From Cellvibrionaceae bacterium (GTDB lineage: Bacteria; Pseudomonadota; Gammaproteobacteria; Pseudomonadales; Cellvibrionaceae), in contig JALUYN010000405.1 in NCBI GenBank assembly GCA_027012915.1, positions 1 to 11,321 of the forward strand: DNA of 11,321 nt, given 5' to 3'. The notes under the pieces are model-generated. The model worked only from the letters and a program-made list of their open reading frames with translations, was not told where the DNA came from and ran no database searches. Position numbers and translations under genes: made by a program. Below are positions 1 through 7,977 of this stretch, one piece after another (position 1 is the first letter of the stretch; each line of letters starts with the position of its first letter).

Positions 1-331
1 TACCAATCTCACGCCCTACTTTCTGCAGGGGCTCGTGCCATTCCCAGGGCATATAGGCTGTTTTGTAGAGATCGTGCAAGTACTGCCCCTGCCACGGCCC
101 GGAACTGATATAGAACTCGTCGCGCGGGCAATCCAGCGTCAAGGTGTCGGCAGTATAGGTTTGCAGTTTTACCGCGTCGGCGCCCGCCTCTTTTGCCGCG
201 TGCATGATATCGATCGCCTGCTCGAAACTCTGCCCGTGATTGGCGGACATCTCTGCCACTATGTATACAGGCGCGCCATCGCCAATTTTGGTTCCGTCTA
301 TTTCAATATGCGACGAAAAAAATTCGTTCAT
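1..331 (-). CDS. pseI: Pseudaminic acid synthase PseI, N-terminal part (cut by window edge)
   Basis: The first 110 codons are present and the rest lies beyond base 1. PseI belongs to the NeuB sialic acid synthase family. It condenses phosphoenolpyruvate with the 6-deoxy-diacetamido sugar released by PseG to give pseudaminic acid, in the cytoplasm. The visible part carries the family's N-terminal signatures: AEMSANHGQSFEQA at about residues 27-40, and GADAVKLQTYTADTLTL at about 50-66 (start of the TIM barrel). The ATG at 331-329 shares one base with the pseF stop (TGATG), so translation is probably coupled. A run of seven T lies at codons 4-6 of the coding strand. NeuB paralogues for sialic or legionaminic acid look similar, but the pseB and pseC neighbours and the AEMSANHG motif favour PseI. 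The C-terminal antifreeze-like (SAF) domain is not visible. Confidence 0.93.
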   Translation of the reverse strand, partial: MNEFFSSHIEIDGTKIGDGAPVYIVAEMSANHGQSFEQAIDIMHAAKEAGADAVKLQTYTADTLTLDCPRDEFYISSGPWQGQYLHDLYKTAYMPWEWHEPLQKVGREIG

Positions 332-1043
332 CAGCTACTACTCTCTCGTTCCTGTGATGCCTCATACATGTGAACGGCTCGAAATTGGCATTCCGCCATA
401 TCCCAATCCTCTGGGGTATCGATATCCTGAACCCTCATTCTCTCAATTAAGATCGCCTTTTGACCCGCGTTGGGATCGTGCCTGTTTGACAAGCGAATCC
501 AAAAAAACTGGCCAGCATCATGGTAGGTTTCTTCTAGGTCCTGAGAACGGGTCATCTGATATTCTGGGGAAATCATACTCAGCCCCATACTCTGATCGAC
601 CCTAAGCGCCCTTTGCACCGGAAAATCAAACGTAGTGACAGCCAGTGAACTGGAAAACCTGGTATCGCATTCAATTTCTCGCAAACCGCGTTCGAGGTCA
701 TCAGGACGAAGTAAAGGTGCAGTCGCAAAAATACAGCACACATAGTCAGGCTTTTGGTCCAAACCGATAAGTGCGTCAATGGCGTGATCGATAACCTCCC
801 CAATACCACAATGATCATCCGCCAGCTTCGCGGGCCTGACAAACGGAGTTTCAGCGCCGTAGCGTCGCGCTACCGCGGCAACCTTTTCGCAATCCGTGGA
901 AACAATAATTTGATCAAAGAGGCCGGAATTTTTCGCAGCGACTATGGAATAAGAAATCAACGGTTGACCACAAAAATCCCGCGTATTCTTACCCGGGATT
1001 CGCTTACTGCCTGCGCGAGCAGGAATAATCGCGACGCAACCAG

Positions 1044-1047
<4 letters not shown>
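331..1047 (-). CDS. pseF: CMP-pseudaminic acid cytidylyltransferase PseF
   Basis: PseF activates pseudaminic acid with CTP to give CMP-pseudaminic acid, the donor used by flagellin glycosyltransferases. The nucleotide-binding signature IPARAGSKRIPGKN of acylneuraminate cytidylyltransferases lies at residues 8-21, followed by DFCGQPLISYSI and, further on, IIVSTDCEKVAAVARRYGAE and a CCIFATAPLLRPDDL segment typical of the family. I choose the GTG at 1047 (238 residues). It gives the usual short N-terminus, has AGGAA 7 bases upstream, and forms a GTGA 4-base overlap with the pseC stop. An in-frame ATG at 1083 would add 12 residues that do not look conserved. The stop overlaps the pseI start by one base. 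A CMP-sialate or CMP-legionaminate synthetase would look alike; the pathway neighbours decide it. Confidence 0.92.
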
Positions 1048-3247
<2,200 letters not shown>

Positions 3248-3291
3248 TTAGAGCCAAATAATTGGCAGGCTACCGCCCTCAAACGTGAACA

Positions 3292-3306
3292 GCACATTCT
3301 ATGCCA
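3292..3306 (-). promoter_or_regulatory. Candidate sigma-54 promoter for the pse operon
   Basis: On the minus strand TGGCATAGAATGTGC has the invariant GG and GC separated by exactly 10 bases, and matches TGGCA and TGC of the consensus TGGCAC-N5-TTGC. Transcription would begin near 3280, about 65 bases before the pseB GTG. RpoN control of flagellar genes is usual in polar-flagellated gammaproteobacteria; for this operon it is inference. Confidence 0.5.
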
Positions 3307-3380
3307 TTTATAGACGTTTTCTTGCAAAAATGAAAGTAATTCAAAGACTTAGAAGGGAATATTTAGGCAAAGTATATTTC

Positions 3381-3407
3381 TAAAGCTATTCTCAACCCCG
3401 CCGATAG
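3381..3407 (+). promoter_or_regulatory. Sigma-28 (FliA) promoter for fliS
   Basis: TAAA (3381-3384), 15 bases, then GCCGATAG (3400-3407). This differs from the enterobacterial FliA consensus TAAA-N15-GCCGATAA only in the last base. It lies 35 bases before the fliS ATG, pointing at it, so fliS and the FliT-like gene are probably late (class IV type) flagellar genes. Confidence 0.85.
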
Positions 3408-3442
3408 CTTGGAAGTAGCCAACAACATCCAAAGGGAATCGC

Positions 3443-3907
3443 ATGCTCAATCAACGCGCAATGAACCAATATAACTACGCAAATGCCGCTGGTGTGCTGA
3501 ATGCATCCCCTCAGCAGGTTATTTCCCTTCTGATGCAGGGCGCGCTGGACCGCATGACCTCTGCCAAGGGATGCATTGCCAACGACGATATCGCCGGACG
3601 CAATCTACTGTTGGGCAAGGCCATCGATATCATTGACTGTCTGAAGAGCTCTCTGGAGCACAAGCACGATGAAGAGATGACAGCCAACCTGGATAGCCTT
3701 TATGATTATATGAACCAGCGACTGTTCCAGGCTAACCTGAAAAACTCTCCCGACATTATCGATGAAGTTTATGGTCTGCTGAACACCATCTACGACGGCT
3801 GGAAACAACTGGAAGAACAAGGCCCGGAACTTGCCTCTCAAGGACAAGCGACATCCGTGAGCCCCACCATGCAGAGCCAGCAGGCCATTCGAGAATTTGC
3901 TAAATGA
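3443..3907 (+). CDS. fliS: Flagellar export chaperone FliS
   Basis: FliS is a cytoplasmic helical-bundle chaperone that binds the C-terminus of newly made flagellin, preventing early polymerisation and delivering it to the FlhA export gate. The 154-residue protein shows the family pattern: an N-terminal YNYANAAGVLNASPQQVISLLMQGALDRM (residues 10-38), a central helix with GKAIDIIDCLKSSLEHK, and LYDYMNQRLFQANLKNS at about 86-102, then the EV..LL.TI..GW segment. The ~25-residue C-terminal tail is Gln- and Ser-rich and probably unstructured. The ATG has AAGGGA about 5 bases upstream and a near-consensus FliA promoter. The stop overlaps the next start (ATGA). Unusually, fliD does not precede it; the divergent pse operon does. 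Confidence 0.96.
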   Translation: MLNQRAMNQYNYANAAGVLNASPQQVISLLMQGALDRMTSAKGCIANDDIAGRNLLLGKAIDIIDCLKSSLEHKHDEEMTANLDSLYDYMNQRLFQANLKNSPDIIDEVYGLLNTIYDGWKQLEEQGPELASQGQATSVSPTMQSQQAIREFAK

Positions 3908-4197
3908 GTTCAGTCGATCAACTCCTTGAAGAAATCAATGACGTTGCCACATCCGAGCTGTGGCATCTGCTGCCTGCGCTGGATGACAAAATACGCAGCT
4001 ATTTCGAGGACGCGATCGCCAACACCCCACAAGAACAATCCGAGAAATTGCTTCAGGACATAGATCGCACCTCGAAGTGCTATGCGAATGTCATTCAACT
4101 GTGCAAAGAGCACGGTGAGCAGCTGAAAGCCGAGAGTAACAAACTGCAACAGCAGAAGGCCGCCGTTAAAGGCTACACAGCAAACATGGGCGGATAG
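3904..4197 (+). CDS. FliT-like flagellar chaperone (putative)
   Basis: A 97-residue protein, probably all-helical and rich in Glu, Gln and Lys, with heptad-like stretches at about residues 40-90 (SEKLLQDIDRTSKCYANVIQLCKE, then Lys/Gln-rich). No signal peptide or membrane segment is visible. It starts inside the fliS stop (ATGA), so the two are surely co-translated. In many flagellated proteobacteria the gene right after fliS encodes FliT, the small export chaperone of the filament cap FliD that in enterics also binds FlhDC. Size, helicity, the LLxxID-type helix and position fit that family, but FliT sequences diverge strongly and I see no decisive motif. A different small fliS-linked helical protein is possible. 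The 83 bases after it contain a terminator-like hairpin, so the fliS operon probably ends here. Confidence 0.7.
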   Translation: MSSVDQLLEEINDVATSELWHLLPALDDKIRSYFEDAIANTPQEQSEKLLQDIDRTSKCYANVIQLCKEHGEQLKAESNKLQQQKAAVKGYTANMGG

Positions 4198-4223
4198 ACC
4201 GCTCACAAGACAAAGCCAATTCC

Positions 4224-4263
4224 AAAGCGGAAAATCGTTGCCGCTTTTCTCGATAAAGCGGCA
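4224..4263 (+). terminator. Hairpin cluster with three complementary arms after the FliT-like gene
   Basis: AAAGCGG (4224-4230) pairs with CCGCTTT (4241-4247), and this stem is followed by a short T-rich stretch (TTTTCT), as in a weak intrinsic terminator. The same middle arm can pair instead with the next one: TGCCGCTTT (4239-4247) with AAAGCGGCA (4255-4263), 9 bp and a 7-base loop. The two folds exclude each other. The likely role is ending fliS transcription before the sigma-54 promoter of the next gene. The T-tract is poor, so confidence is moderate. Confidence 0.5.
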
Positions 4264-4317
4264 GCTACTACACATATATAGCCCGCCATCTGCCTCCAAA
4301 ACCCCGAATTCCCATTC

Positions 4318-4333
4318 TGGCCCATCTTTTGCA
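4318..4333 (+). promoter_or_regulatory. Candidate sigma-54 promoter for the TPR-methyltransferase gene
   Basis: TGGCCCATCTTTTGCA has GG-N10-GC spacing and a complete TTTGCA -12 element. It differs from the consensus TGGCAC-N5-TTGCA at essentially one core position. The predicted start is near 4344, giving a leader of about 36 bases before the ATG at 4380. This places the methyltransferase under flagellar-type (RpoN) control. Confidence 0.7.
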
Positions 4334-4379
4334 ATTGATCATTCATTACACGAATAGATCAAGACAAGAGGTCAGAACC

Positions 4380-6422
4380 ATGAGTAGCCAAACAGCGCTC
4401 TTGGAGTCAGAAATCCACAATGGGGAAACGGGTCATCAAGCTCACCTACTGCTTGAAGACGCCGTTAGCTCCTACCAAGCGACATCTTCGCCAAGACTCA
4501 CCAACCGTCAGGTGGTTCAACTGCGCAAAAACGCGATCAGTTCAGCGCAAGAATGTCTGTCCCTGGATAAGACTAATATCGACGCTCACAATGTGATTGC
4601 GCGGGTATATCTTGATGAAGCAAAAATAAAGTTGGCCTTTCGCTGGGCGAAAAGCGCACTCGCCCTGGACCGGCAATACGCTACTACCTGGTTTACTCTT
4701 GGCCAGATTTACCTTGCCCAAGATCAACTTGAGCCCGCTGAACAGGCCTTCACCAAGTGTATTGAGCTGGATTCCAGCATATTCAGAGCACACACCTCCT
4801 ATGCCTTAACCAAGCTACGTCAGGGCGAACTCGTTGTTGCATTTCAGTATTACCGCAGGCTGGCGAGAGCCAATGCCAACGACCCACATGTTCGCAGCAA
4901 GCTATTTGAGTGTCTTAAACAGCTCAAAGCCGACTATGACAATACCAGCCTGGCTGACGACCTGGTTGAGTACTTCCATTGGGATGACGTCAATTACAAT
5001 GACTTGACCAATATCACCACATCCTTACTGAGTCACCGTTATCAGATTAACGACTCCAATGCTGTGGTTGATATCGCCAAGATGAATCAGGACCCGCTTC
5101 TACTCGTCGCGATGGAAAAAATCATTTTTCACGACAAGAGCCTGGAGCACTTTCTGACCGATATCCGCCGCTTCCTGCTATCAAGTGAGCTTAGTACTCC
5201 TGACAGTCAGTCCGTGGATCTGCTGGCAGCGTTTGCATGGCAGGCGTTCAACAACGAACACGCTTTTATCGAAGCGGATGAAGAGACAACAGTTGTAAGA
5301 CAACTCATCGAAAAAGTGAAAATTGTTCCCATCGAACAACTGTCGATTGAATCTCAATCGCTCTTGCTGATCAGCATGTACCGACCATTGAGTGACGCTT
5401 TCACTGACGAGCAACTGCAATTGTTGGCGGGCTTGCCAGATGCTCTGTGGCCCCGCGGTTATCGCAAGCTCTTCGCAGCGCTTCTATCGCCCTACAAAAG
5501 CCGCCAGTCAGCAGCTATTGCAACACTGGGCTCCATCGACAACCCGGTCTCCAAGGCCGTCAAGTGTCAATATGAACGCAATCCCTACCCTCGCTGGTTG
5601 GCCCTGGAGTATCACACGCCAACCAACTACGCTGAAGCGTTGGAGAATACCCTTTCCGGTTTTAAAGCGCCCCAAATACTGCATCGCTCACCATTGAACA
5701 TTCTGGTAGCCGGTTGCGGTACTGGAAAACACGCATTGCATGTCGCGCGATATTTCCGCGATGTTCAAGTTACAGCAATCGACATCAGTACCGCCAGCTT
5801 GCAGTACGCGCAAGCTATGGCAGATCGCTATAAGCTGAGTAATATCGACTTTCTTCAGGCCGATATTCTGGAGCTGCATCAACTGAACCAGAAGTTTGAC
5901 ATTATCGAGTGTTCTGGCGTCCTGCATCATATGGAATCTCCCCTGCAAGGCGCTCAAAAGTTAGTAGGCCTGCTTAAACCAAAAGGCATAATGAAGATCG
6001 GACTCTACTCCGAGAGAGCACGGCACTCTATCGTCCAATGCCGCAATCTTATCCGCGAACAAAATATCGAATCGACTCCGGATGGCATTCGTCAATTGCG
6101 ACGTGAAGTACTGTCCAATGAACACGACGACTGGAAAAACATTCAAGTGTCACCGGATTTCTACAGCGCGAGCGGCTGCCGAGACTTGTTACTTCACGTT
6201 CAAGAGCATCGTTTTACGCCTCTACAACTTAAGGAACTAATTGAGCACTTAGATGTCAATTTCCTCGGATTTTCGAATTTGAACAACTCAATCATTGAGA
6301 GGTATCAAGCTCGCTTTCCAAAAGACAAGTACCTTCTGAATCTAAGACATTGGGACACATACGAGACCGACCACCCCGCTACATTCGCAGCCATGTATCA
6401 GTTTTACGTGCAAAAGGCGTAA
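4380..6422 (+). CDS. TPR-repeat protein with C-terminal class I SAM-dependent methyltransferase domain
   Basis: The 680-residue soluble protein has three parts. Residues ~45-165 contain TPR-like helical repeats (for example ATTWFTLGQIYLAQDQLEPAEQAF at 101-124). A helical linker at ~190-390 ends in CQYERNPYPRW (396-406), a segment I associate with this TPR-methyltransferase family. The class I fold spans ~435-545: SAM motif I ILVAGCGTGKHAL (441-453), the acidic loop TAIDIS (465-470), motif QADI (493-496), and the post-motif FDIIECSGVLHHMESP (506-521). About 140 residues follow. The ATG at 4380 is chosen because AAGAGG lies 8 bases upstream; a TTG start at 4329 would sit on the promoter. The substrate is unknown. 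The place between fliS and flgL and beside the pse operon suggests methylation of flagellin glycan or flagellin itself, with the TPRs docking the protein partner (inference). It is not related to the FliB lysine methylase as far as I can see. Confidence 0.85.
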   Translation: MSSQTALLESEIHNGETGHQAHLLLEDAVSSYQATSSPRLTNRQVVQLRKNAISSAQECLSLDKTNIDAHNVIARVYLDEAKIKLAFRWAKSALALDRQYATTWFTLGQIYLAQDQLEPAEQAFTKCIELDSSIFRAHTSYALTKLRQGELVVAFQYYRRLARANANDPHVRSKLFECLKQLKADYDNTSLADDLVEYFHWDDVNYNDLTNITTSLLSHRYQINDSNAVVDIAKMNQDPLLLVAMEKIIFHDKSLEHFLTDIRRFLLSSELSTPDSQSVDLLAAFAWQAFNNEHAFIEADEETTVVRQLIEKVKIVPIEQLSIESQSLLLISMYRPLSDAFTDEQLQLLAGLPDALWPRGYRKLFAALLSPYKSRQSAAIATLGSIDNPVSKAVKCQYERNPYPRWLALEYHTPTNYAEALENTLSGFKAPQILHRSPLNILVAGCGTGKHALHVARYFRDVQVTAIDISTASLQYAQAMADRYKLSNIDFLQADILELHQLNQKFDIIECSGVLHHMESPLQGAQKLVGLLKPKGIMKIGLYSERARHSIVQCRNLIREQNIESTPDGIRQLRREVLSNEHDDWKNIQVSPDFYSASGCRDLLLHVQEHRFTPLQLKELIEHLDVNFLGFSNLNNSIIERYQARFPKDKYLLNLRHWDTYETDHPATFAAMYQFYVQKA

Positions 6423-6464
6423 CACTGGCAGCGCTGCTACTGGCGGCAAATGTCACACAACTGT

Positions 6465-6496
6465 AGTTTTTCTGTCATCGTATTCTCATACAGAAC
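6465..6496 (+). repeat. Spaced inverted repeat upstream of the small acidic ORF
   Basis: Within this stretch TTCTGT and ACAGAA are 6-base inverted arms separated by 14 bases, in the 122-base gap between the methyltransferase stop and the small ORF. It could be an operator-like dyad or a leader hairpin, or chance. I see no convincing sigma-70, sigma-28 or sigma-54 promoter in this gap, so the small ORF is probably read from the methyltransferase transcript. Confidence 0.25.
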
Positions 6497-6529
6497 CACT
6501 AGATTGAAGGTGCAAAAAGGAAGAAAAAG

Positions 6530-6536
6530 AAGAGGT
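6530..6536 (+). promoter_or_regulatory. Strong ribosome binding site of the small acidic ORF
   Basis: AAGAGGT lies 8 bases before the ATG at 6545, at the end of a purine-rich tract (about 6507-6535). The same AAGAGGT at the same 8-base spacing precedes the methyltransferase start at 4380. This is the main reason to treat the 29-codon ORF as a real gene. Confidence 0.6.
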
Positions 6537-6544
6537 ACGAAACG

Positions 6545-6634
6545 ATGGAAGATTATTTAGAAGAACTACTCGCACAGAGCGACACTGATTATTCTGATGA
6601 CGAAACACTGATCGACGATTACTCCGACATGTAA
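6545..6634 (+). CDS. Small highly acidic protein, 29 residues, function unknown
   Basis: I do not recognise this protein. The ORF runs from ATG 6545 to TAA 6632-6634. Twelve of 29 residues are Asp or Glu and there is no Lys, Arg or His, so the net charge is about -12. It begins MEDYLEELLAQ, a short amphipathic helix, and then has a repeated DYSD motif (residues 15-18 and 25-28) in an acidic Ser/Thr/Asp-rich tail. No signal peptide or membrane segment is visible. Support for it being real: an AAGAGGT ribosome site at 8 bases, and an intrinsic terminator starting 20 bases after its stop with no other gene to serve. It follows the methyltransferase on the same strand, so it may be a partner or substrate of that enzyme, or a small flagellar regulator (inference). 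It could also be a chance ORF. Confidence 0.55.
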   Translation: MEDYLEELLAQSDTDYSDDETLIDDYSDM

Positions 6635-6654
6635 ATCTCGATTAAGTAACTGAC

Positions 6655-6690
6655 AAAAAGCCGGAACTCCCCAGGGACCTCCGGCTTTTT
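6655..6690. terminator. Strong bidirectional intrinsic terminator
   Basis: AAAAAGCCGGA (6655-6665) pairs perfectly with TCCGGCTTTTT (6680-6690). Inside the loop TCCC and GGGA (6668-6671 and 6674-6677) can pair as well. A-run and T-run flank the GC stem, so it works in both directions: it ends the plus-strand methyltransferase and small-ORF unit and the converging flgK-flgL unit. Confidence 0.93.
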
Positions 6691-6696
6691 AATGCC

Positions 6697-6716
6697 TCTG
6701 ATTTAGCTAAATCAGA
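6697..6716. repeat. 20-bp perfect palindrome across the flgL stop codon
   Basis: TCTGATTTAGCTAAATCAGA is identical to its own reverse complement over all 20 bases, without a spacer. The flgL stop codon (6712-6714) lies in its right arm. It could be a protein-binding site, or an mRNA 3'-end structure adding to the terminator only 6 bases away. Confidence 0.6.
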
Positions 6717-7962
6717 TACTGTTGAACAACGAAAGACCACTGATCTTGGCATAGCTCTTCTGAGCCGCTTCCAATACAAAGCTCTCAAAGCTCAGCTGAC
6801 TTACTGCCTCAGCATAATCCAGATCCTGAAGATTGGACAAAAGCTGCTTACTGACAATCTCAACTTCTTCGTGCAGCGCTTTTGTGGACTCAATGGTATT
6901 TAGTCGTGCACCGATTTCAGATCGAACTTCCAGAACCGATGTCTGAGCGTTTTCGATATTGTTCAGAGTATCTTGTATCAACTGCTCGTAGGTTTCCTGA
7001 TCATCATCACTCAAACTCAACTTTTCCATACCATCAATGAGACGACTGACCGTTGTCAGAATACCCTGTGAGTCCTTTGACTCTACGTGAAATTGATCGC
7101 CAACGCTGGGAGCTCCCTCGATGGTTAACATCATGCCATTAAACTCAAAGGCCACACCCGCATCGTACTCGACATTGCTTTCGATAGTTCTGCCATCTGA
7201 CTTTCGAACAATGTCAAAATTTGCCGCCGATGGCTTTCCAATCAACGTTAGATCGTCTGGATTATTGAAGACAATGACATAGTCTTCGCCTGAAACCTTG
7301 TTGAATTCTTCCTGATCGGAAACAAAACCCGCACTGATGCTAGCAGGAGGATTGGATCGATTGTTGGGGTTGTCAAAGGTCTGGAAAGTCGGTTGCGCGC
7401 TCTCGACATCGACAAATACCGTTTTACCCGGATCATTTGCCGGCAGAAACGTACTCGCGGCAATCTTTAGCAAGCGCTGCCCTTCATCTCCCTGATAGGT
7501 GTAATTCCCTGAGCCATTACTTACGAATGGCTGCGTCGATCCTTTGAATCCCGAAAACAGAAACTCATTACTGGCGTCTTTGGTGTTCATCAAATCTGCC
7601 AGTTCATTTTGTCTCACCTTAAGCTCTGAGACGATGGCCTGGCGATCGTCGGTGGTCAATGCACCGTCGTTGGCCTGAATAGTTAGCTCCCTCAAGCGAA
7701 TCAGATTTTCGTTCACGCTATTGAGAACACTCTCTTCCAACTGCAGGCGGCTATCAAGGAGCGTGATATTACTCATATACTGATCGCGAATCACATTTTC
7801 CTGATTGAGCTTCAGGATCTGGTTGGAAGCTACGGGATCATCCGCAGGGGTTAAAATACGAGTACCCTGAGAAATTTGCTCCTGAGTGCGATTCACCTGA
7901 CTGGTTAAATCGACGATTTGCGAAGTACCGGTAAGGAACGTCTGAAGTGATGAAAGCCTCAT
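6712..7962 (-). CDS. flgL: Flagellar hook-associated protein 3 FlgL
   Basis: FlgL is the second hook-filament junction protein, exported by the flagellar type III system and placed between FlgK and the flagellin filament. Its termini are flagellin-like and helical. The N-terminus has MRLSSLQTFLTGTSQIVDLTSQVNRTQEQISQG-type sequence and then ILTPADDPVASNQIL at 36-50, the conserved flagellin/FlgL signature. NEFLFSGFKGSTQPF (132-146) is the usual FlgL motif, and the C-terminus has LDYAEAVSQLSFESFVLEAAQKSYAKI (381-407). At 416 residues it is longer than the enteric protein (about 317) but usual for marine gammaproteobacteria; the extra length is a surface domain at ~225-296. The ATG has AGGAG 8 bases upstream. 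It lies 15 bases after flgK, surely in one operon. Confidence 0.97.
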   Translation of the reverse strand: MRLSSLQTFLTGTSQIVDLTSQVNRTQEQISQGTRILTPADDPVASNQILKLNQENVIRDQYMSNITLLDSRLQLEESVLNSVNENLIRLRELTIQANDGALTTDDRQAIVSELKVRQNELADLMNTKDASNEFLFSGFKGSTQPFVSNGSGNYTYQGDEGQRLLKIAASTFLPANDPGKTVFVDVESAQPTFQTFDNPNNRSNPPASISAGFVSDQEEFNKVSGEDYVIVFNNPDDLTLIGKPSAANFDIVRKSDGRTIESNVEYDAGVAFEFNGMMLTIEGAPSVGDQFHVESKDSQGILTTVSRLIDGMEKLSLSDDDQETYEQLIQDTLNNIENAQTSVLEVRSEIGARLNTIESTKALHEEVEIVSKQLLSNLQDLDYAEAVSQLSFESFVLEAAQKSYAKISGLSLFNSI

Positions 7963-7977
7963 AGTGATACTCCTAGA

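Noticed and set aside
3910..4299. Minus-strand 129-residue ORF opposite the FliT-like gene
   Set aside because: It is a hydrophobic, Cys-rich reading of a helical coding region on the other strand, without a promoter or clear ribosome site.
6426..6450. TGGCAG and TGGCGG elements after the methyltransferase as a sigma-54 promoter for the small ORF
   Set aside because: Neither has GC at the required 10-base spacing from GG.
6450..6560. 36-residue ORF (plus strand) with a hydrophobic first half and a very basic second half, overlapping the acidic ORF start
   Set aside because: The basic part is just the purine-rich ribosome-site tract read in another frame, and there is no good ribosome site before its ATG.
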